Source of the DNA: Prolixibacteraceae bacterium
GTDB lineage: Bacteria > Bacteroidota > Bacteroidia > Bacteroidales > Prolixibacteraceae
DNA: 64,000 bases
Reading direction: 5' to 3'
Assembly: GCA_018648265.1 (NCBI GenBank)
Contig: JABGRN010000002.1
Location: 109,223 to 173,222, forward strand
The translations under genes and the position numbers were made by a program. Numbering within the stretch: position 1 is the first letter of the stretch; each line of letters starts with the position of its first letter. Below are positions 61,401 through 64,000 of this stretch, one piece after another. Under the pieces are notes generated by a model that was given only the letters and a program-made list of their open reading frames with translations, searched no databases and was not told the origin of the DNA.

Positions 61401-61532
61401 TATTGAAACCCCAGGTATCGAAGTACCATCTTCAGAACTTGTTACAGTCCCCGAAATACTTTTTACCTGTGCTTCAACCAAAAGCACGCCTAAAAAGGCA
61501 ATGCCAAAAAGCATTAGCGCAATTTTTTTCAT
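58431..61532 (-). CDS. susC: SusC/RagA family TonB-linked outer membrane protein
   Basis: [114 protein letters not shown]-type motif. Confidence 0.97.
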   Translation of the reverse strand: [1033 protein letters not shown]

Positions 61533-61772
61533 AGATTAAATTTTAATAATTAATAACTCACTCGTAAATTTCAATTCGATAACGAAATTATAAAAAATTA
61601 ATGCGAATTAACATTTTTTCACAAAAAATATATTTCTATTGATTCATTATCTATTTCAAAATTGTCCTTATAAATTCTTTAATATCTAAACCAATTAACA
61701 ACAGTTTAAATAATTACAAAATTAAACAGGGACAAAAATAAGTTGCTCAACATTTATTTATATGACTTATGT

Positions 61773-61784
61773 CACATTTCTTAT
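61773..61784. promoter_or_regulatory. Possible Crp/Fnr-type half-palindrome TGAC-TTAT-GTCA
   Basis: Dyad in the divergent susC/PIG-L intergenic region. Confidence 0.3.
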
Positions 61785-61896
61785 AATAATTCAATAATCT
61801 ACCTTATTTTTTTAAAATAAATTAACAACTGAGTATATAATCAACCTTTTACTTTTTAAATTTTTATTTTGAAAAATCATTTCTTTTTTTTTCAAA

Positions 61897-62814
61897 ATGA
61901 AACCTTACTTTTATCGAAATATTTTATTTGAAACAATCACTATGAAAAAGTACATTTTCCTATCGTTCCTTTTTGGACTTATGGTTATTTTCGCTATTGC
62001 ACAAGAAAAAATAAATGTTGTAGTTATTGGGGCACACCCAGACGATTGCGATATTGACGCAGGAGGGACTGCAATTCAGTTTTCAGAATCAGGGCACAAT
62101 GTACTTTTTGTCTCTGTTACAAACGGTGACGCCGGGCACCATAAAAAAGGTGGTGGAGCATTGGCAAAAATAAGAACCGCAGAAGCACAGGAGGCAGGAA
62201 AAAGGTTTGGCGTAAAATATATTGTTTTAGATAATCACGACGGAGAATTAATGCCAACATTAGAAATCAGGTTAAATTTAATCAGGTTAATCCGCGAATG
62301 GAATGCTGATATTGTTATTGGGCCTCGCCCAAACGATTATCATCCCGACCACCGAAATACGGCTATTCTAATTCAGGATGCGGCCTACATGGTAATCGTG
62401 CCTAACATCGCACCCGACACTCCCCCATTAAAAAGAAATCCAGTATTTTTATATACTGAAGACCGTTTTCAAAAACCAACCCCGTTTCAAGCAGATATTG
62501 CAGTTGATATTTCTGAGGTTTTAGACCAGAAAATATATGCCATGTCGGCACACAAATCACAATTTTTTGAGTGGCTGCCCTGGACTTCCGGGAGGTTGGA
62601 TGAAGTCCCGGAAACCGAGGAAGCCCGAATTGATTGGTTAAAGAACTGGCGAAAACCACGGTTAAACGACAAAATTAAACAGTCGCTGGCAAAATGGTAT
62701 GGAGAAGAAAAAACAAAATCAATTGAATATGCCGAGGCCTTTGAAATTTGTGAATATGGAAGAAGGCCATCAGAAGAAGAAATAAGAAAACTTTTCCCGA
62801 TGATAAACCAGTGA
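61897..62814 (+). CDS. PIG-L family deacetylase, secreted
   Basis: VVVIGAHPDDCDIDAGGTAIQFSESGHNVLFVSVTNGDAGHH, RPNDYHPDHRNTAILIQDAAY; start may be the downstream ATG at 61942. Confidence 0.93.
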   Translation: MKPYFYRNILFETITMKKYIFLSFLFGLMVIFAIAQEKINVVVIGAHPDDCDIDAGGTAIQFSESGHNVLFVSVTNGDAGHHKKGGGALAKIRTAEAQEAGKRFGVKYIVLDNHDGELMPTLEIRLNLIRLIREWNADIVIGPRPNDYHPDHRNTAILIQDAAYMVIVPNIAPDTPPLKRNPVFLYTEDRFQKPTPFQADIAVDISEVLDQKIYAMSAHKSQFFEWLPWTSGRLDEVPETEEARIDWLKNWRKPRLNDKIKQSLAKWYGEEKTKSIEYAEAFEICEYGRRPSEEEIRKLFPMINQ

Positions 62815-62818
62815 TCTT

Positions 62819-64000
62819 TTAATCTGTTTTTTCAAATTTCAAATAATCAATCCCAACCATATTTCCGGGCTTGGCAAGTTTGTCGGTTCCTAGAATTTTA
62901 ATTGAAAAAATATTTTCACCTTCACTTAAAATCATTGTTCCTAATTCAACTTCGAAGGGTGTAACTTCAGTTTCATTAAAGCAATTCAATTTTTTACCCA
63001 CCGGAATACCATTAATAGATAACTGAATAATTCCGTAATCAACGGCTTTGGTTAATTGTGTACTTATTAGAAATTTACCTGTTTCATTTAATAGAAATTT
63101 AGCGATCAATTCATCACCAATTTCTGCATTTCGCCACCAAAGCTGACTTTCACCACTCCATCCAAAATTCCCCGATTGAGTGTTCGCTATTACTGAATCA
63201 AAAGAAATTACTTCCAAATGTTCGCCTTCAATTTTACCGGTTTCATCAACAATAGGTTCATAAATATCGGAGCGTTTTAAAGCAACAGGAAGTTTTACAT
63301 TTTCAATATCAGGTTTTACGTTAATTTGAAATCCCGGTTTTGCATACCAAAAAGCGGTCATTGCAAAGTTCATTTTCGTTTTTACCCAGTGCCACAATTC
63401 AATATTCGAACTTAGCTCATTTTGAAATGGCATTGCATCAAGCGAACGGTAGCGCAAATTCACTGTCATTCCGGGATGGAAATTCCCCGCTCCTGAAGGC
63501 TGTGCAATAAACGGGTGTGTAAATTTTTCGGGCCGGCACCAGGCGTAACCATAATAATCTTCGGTTCCTGTTCCTATGCAGGAAGGGAAACTTTCGCCAT
63601 CGACAAAAATCTTTTCATCGCCCTCGCCCCACCAGGCATCAACAGTATTAAAAACAGTAAGCGCATCGCCAACATACACACCCTGCCCTTTTACATCCAC
63701 ATAATTAACATCGAAATGCCACTCATGATTTTCTAAAGCCGGATCTTTTGCAGTATGTATTTGATTATGTTCATGCCACGATGCCCCAAAATACATACTA
63801 GAATTTCTCCATTTATAATCTTCAAAACTCACTTTGGCATCAATTTTTACTTCATCGTTGCCGTAATTTGCAAACTTAATTTTAACATCATTTTTGAAAG
63901 GCATTAACCAAAACGACTCCATCAACCCATTTTCCTCAACTTTTGTGTACCATGTTTTTGACGGAAAAATCTGATAACCCGTTCCAAAAAATTCACCAAC
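62819..64000 (-). CDS. DUF2961 (GH172-type) protein, 5' end truncated by window edge
   Basis: WWGEGDEKIFVDGESFPSCIGTGTEDYYGYAWCRPEKFTHPF; frame stays open to base 64000 (...VGEFFGTGYQIFPSKTWYTKVEENGLMESF), so the ORF-track start at 63925 is not the true start. Confidence 0.9.
   Translation of the reverse strand, partial: VGEFFGTGYQIFPSKTWYTKVEENGLMESFWLMPFKNDVKIKFANYGNDEVKIDAKVSFEDYKWRNSSMYFGASWHEHNQIHTAKDPALENHEWHFDVNYVDVKGQGVYVGDALTVFNTVDAWWGEGDEKIFVDGESFPSCIGTGTEDYYGYAWCRPEKFTHPFIAQPSGAGNFHPGMTVNLRYRSLDAMPFQNELSSNIELWHWVKTKMNFAMTAFWYAKPGFQINVKPDIENVKLPVALKRSDIYEPIVDETGKIEGEHLEVISFDSVIANTQSGNFGWSGESQLWWRNAEIGDELIAKFLLNETGKFLISTQLTKAVDYGIIQLSINGIPVGKKLNCFNETEVTPFEVELGTMILSEGENIFSIKILGTDKLAKPGNMVGIDYLKFEKTD

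Overview
This looks like a low-GC Bacteroidota chromosomal segment. The basis is SusC/SusD, GLPGLI and OstA-like proteins, and recurrent TAnnTTTG promoter boxes. Most of the window is housekeeping or metabolic: recQ, guaB, a three-gene SurA/PPIase cluster, moxR, OstA, AGPS-like oxidase/glpD, a leuA-leuC-leuD-cimA-like-leuB operon, ilvA, creD, a metA/metY/aspartokinase-like cluster, fabI, a SusC/D pair with PIG-L, and a DUF2961/GH172 protein cut by the window end. I found no tRNA, rRNA, CRISPR array or complete transposon. The main non-routine signals are: (1) a leu-operon attenuator with a 23-codon leader peptide containing 13 Leu/Ile codons and mutually exclusive antiterminator and terminator stems; (2) a Met-containing leader peptide ending MRMR behind a near-perfect Bacteroidota promoter, upstream of a divergent aspartokinase-like gene in the met cluster; (3) two toxin-antitoxin modules in which the antitoxin is intact but the toxin is broken (PemK/MazF-like by an in-frame TAG, HigB-like by a +1 frameshift); (4) paired operator palindromes in a winged-helix regulator/creD locus; (5) twin hairpins with covarying stems before ilvA; (6) a 20-bp-spaced direct repeat between an AraC-TPR regulator and an acyltransferase-ankyrin fusion; (7) REP/BIME-like composite repeats after leuB. 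All calls come from reading the sequence and the supplied ORF translations. No database search was run.
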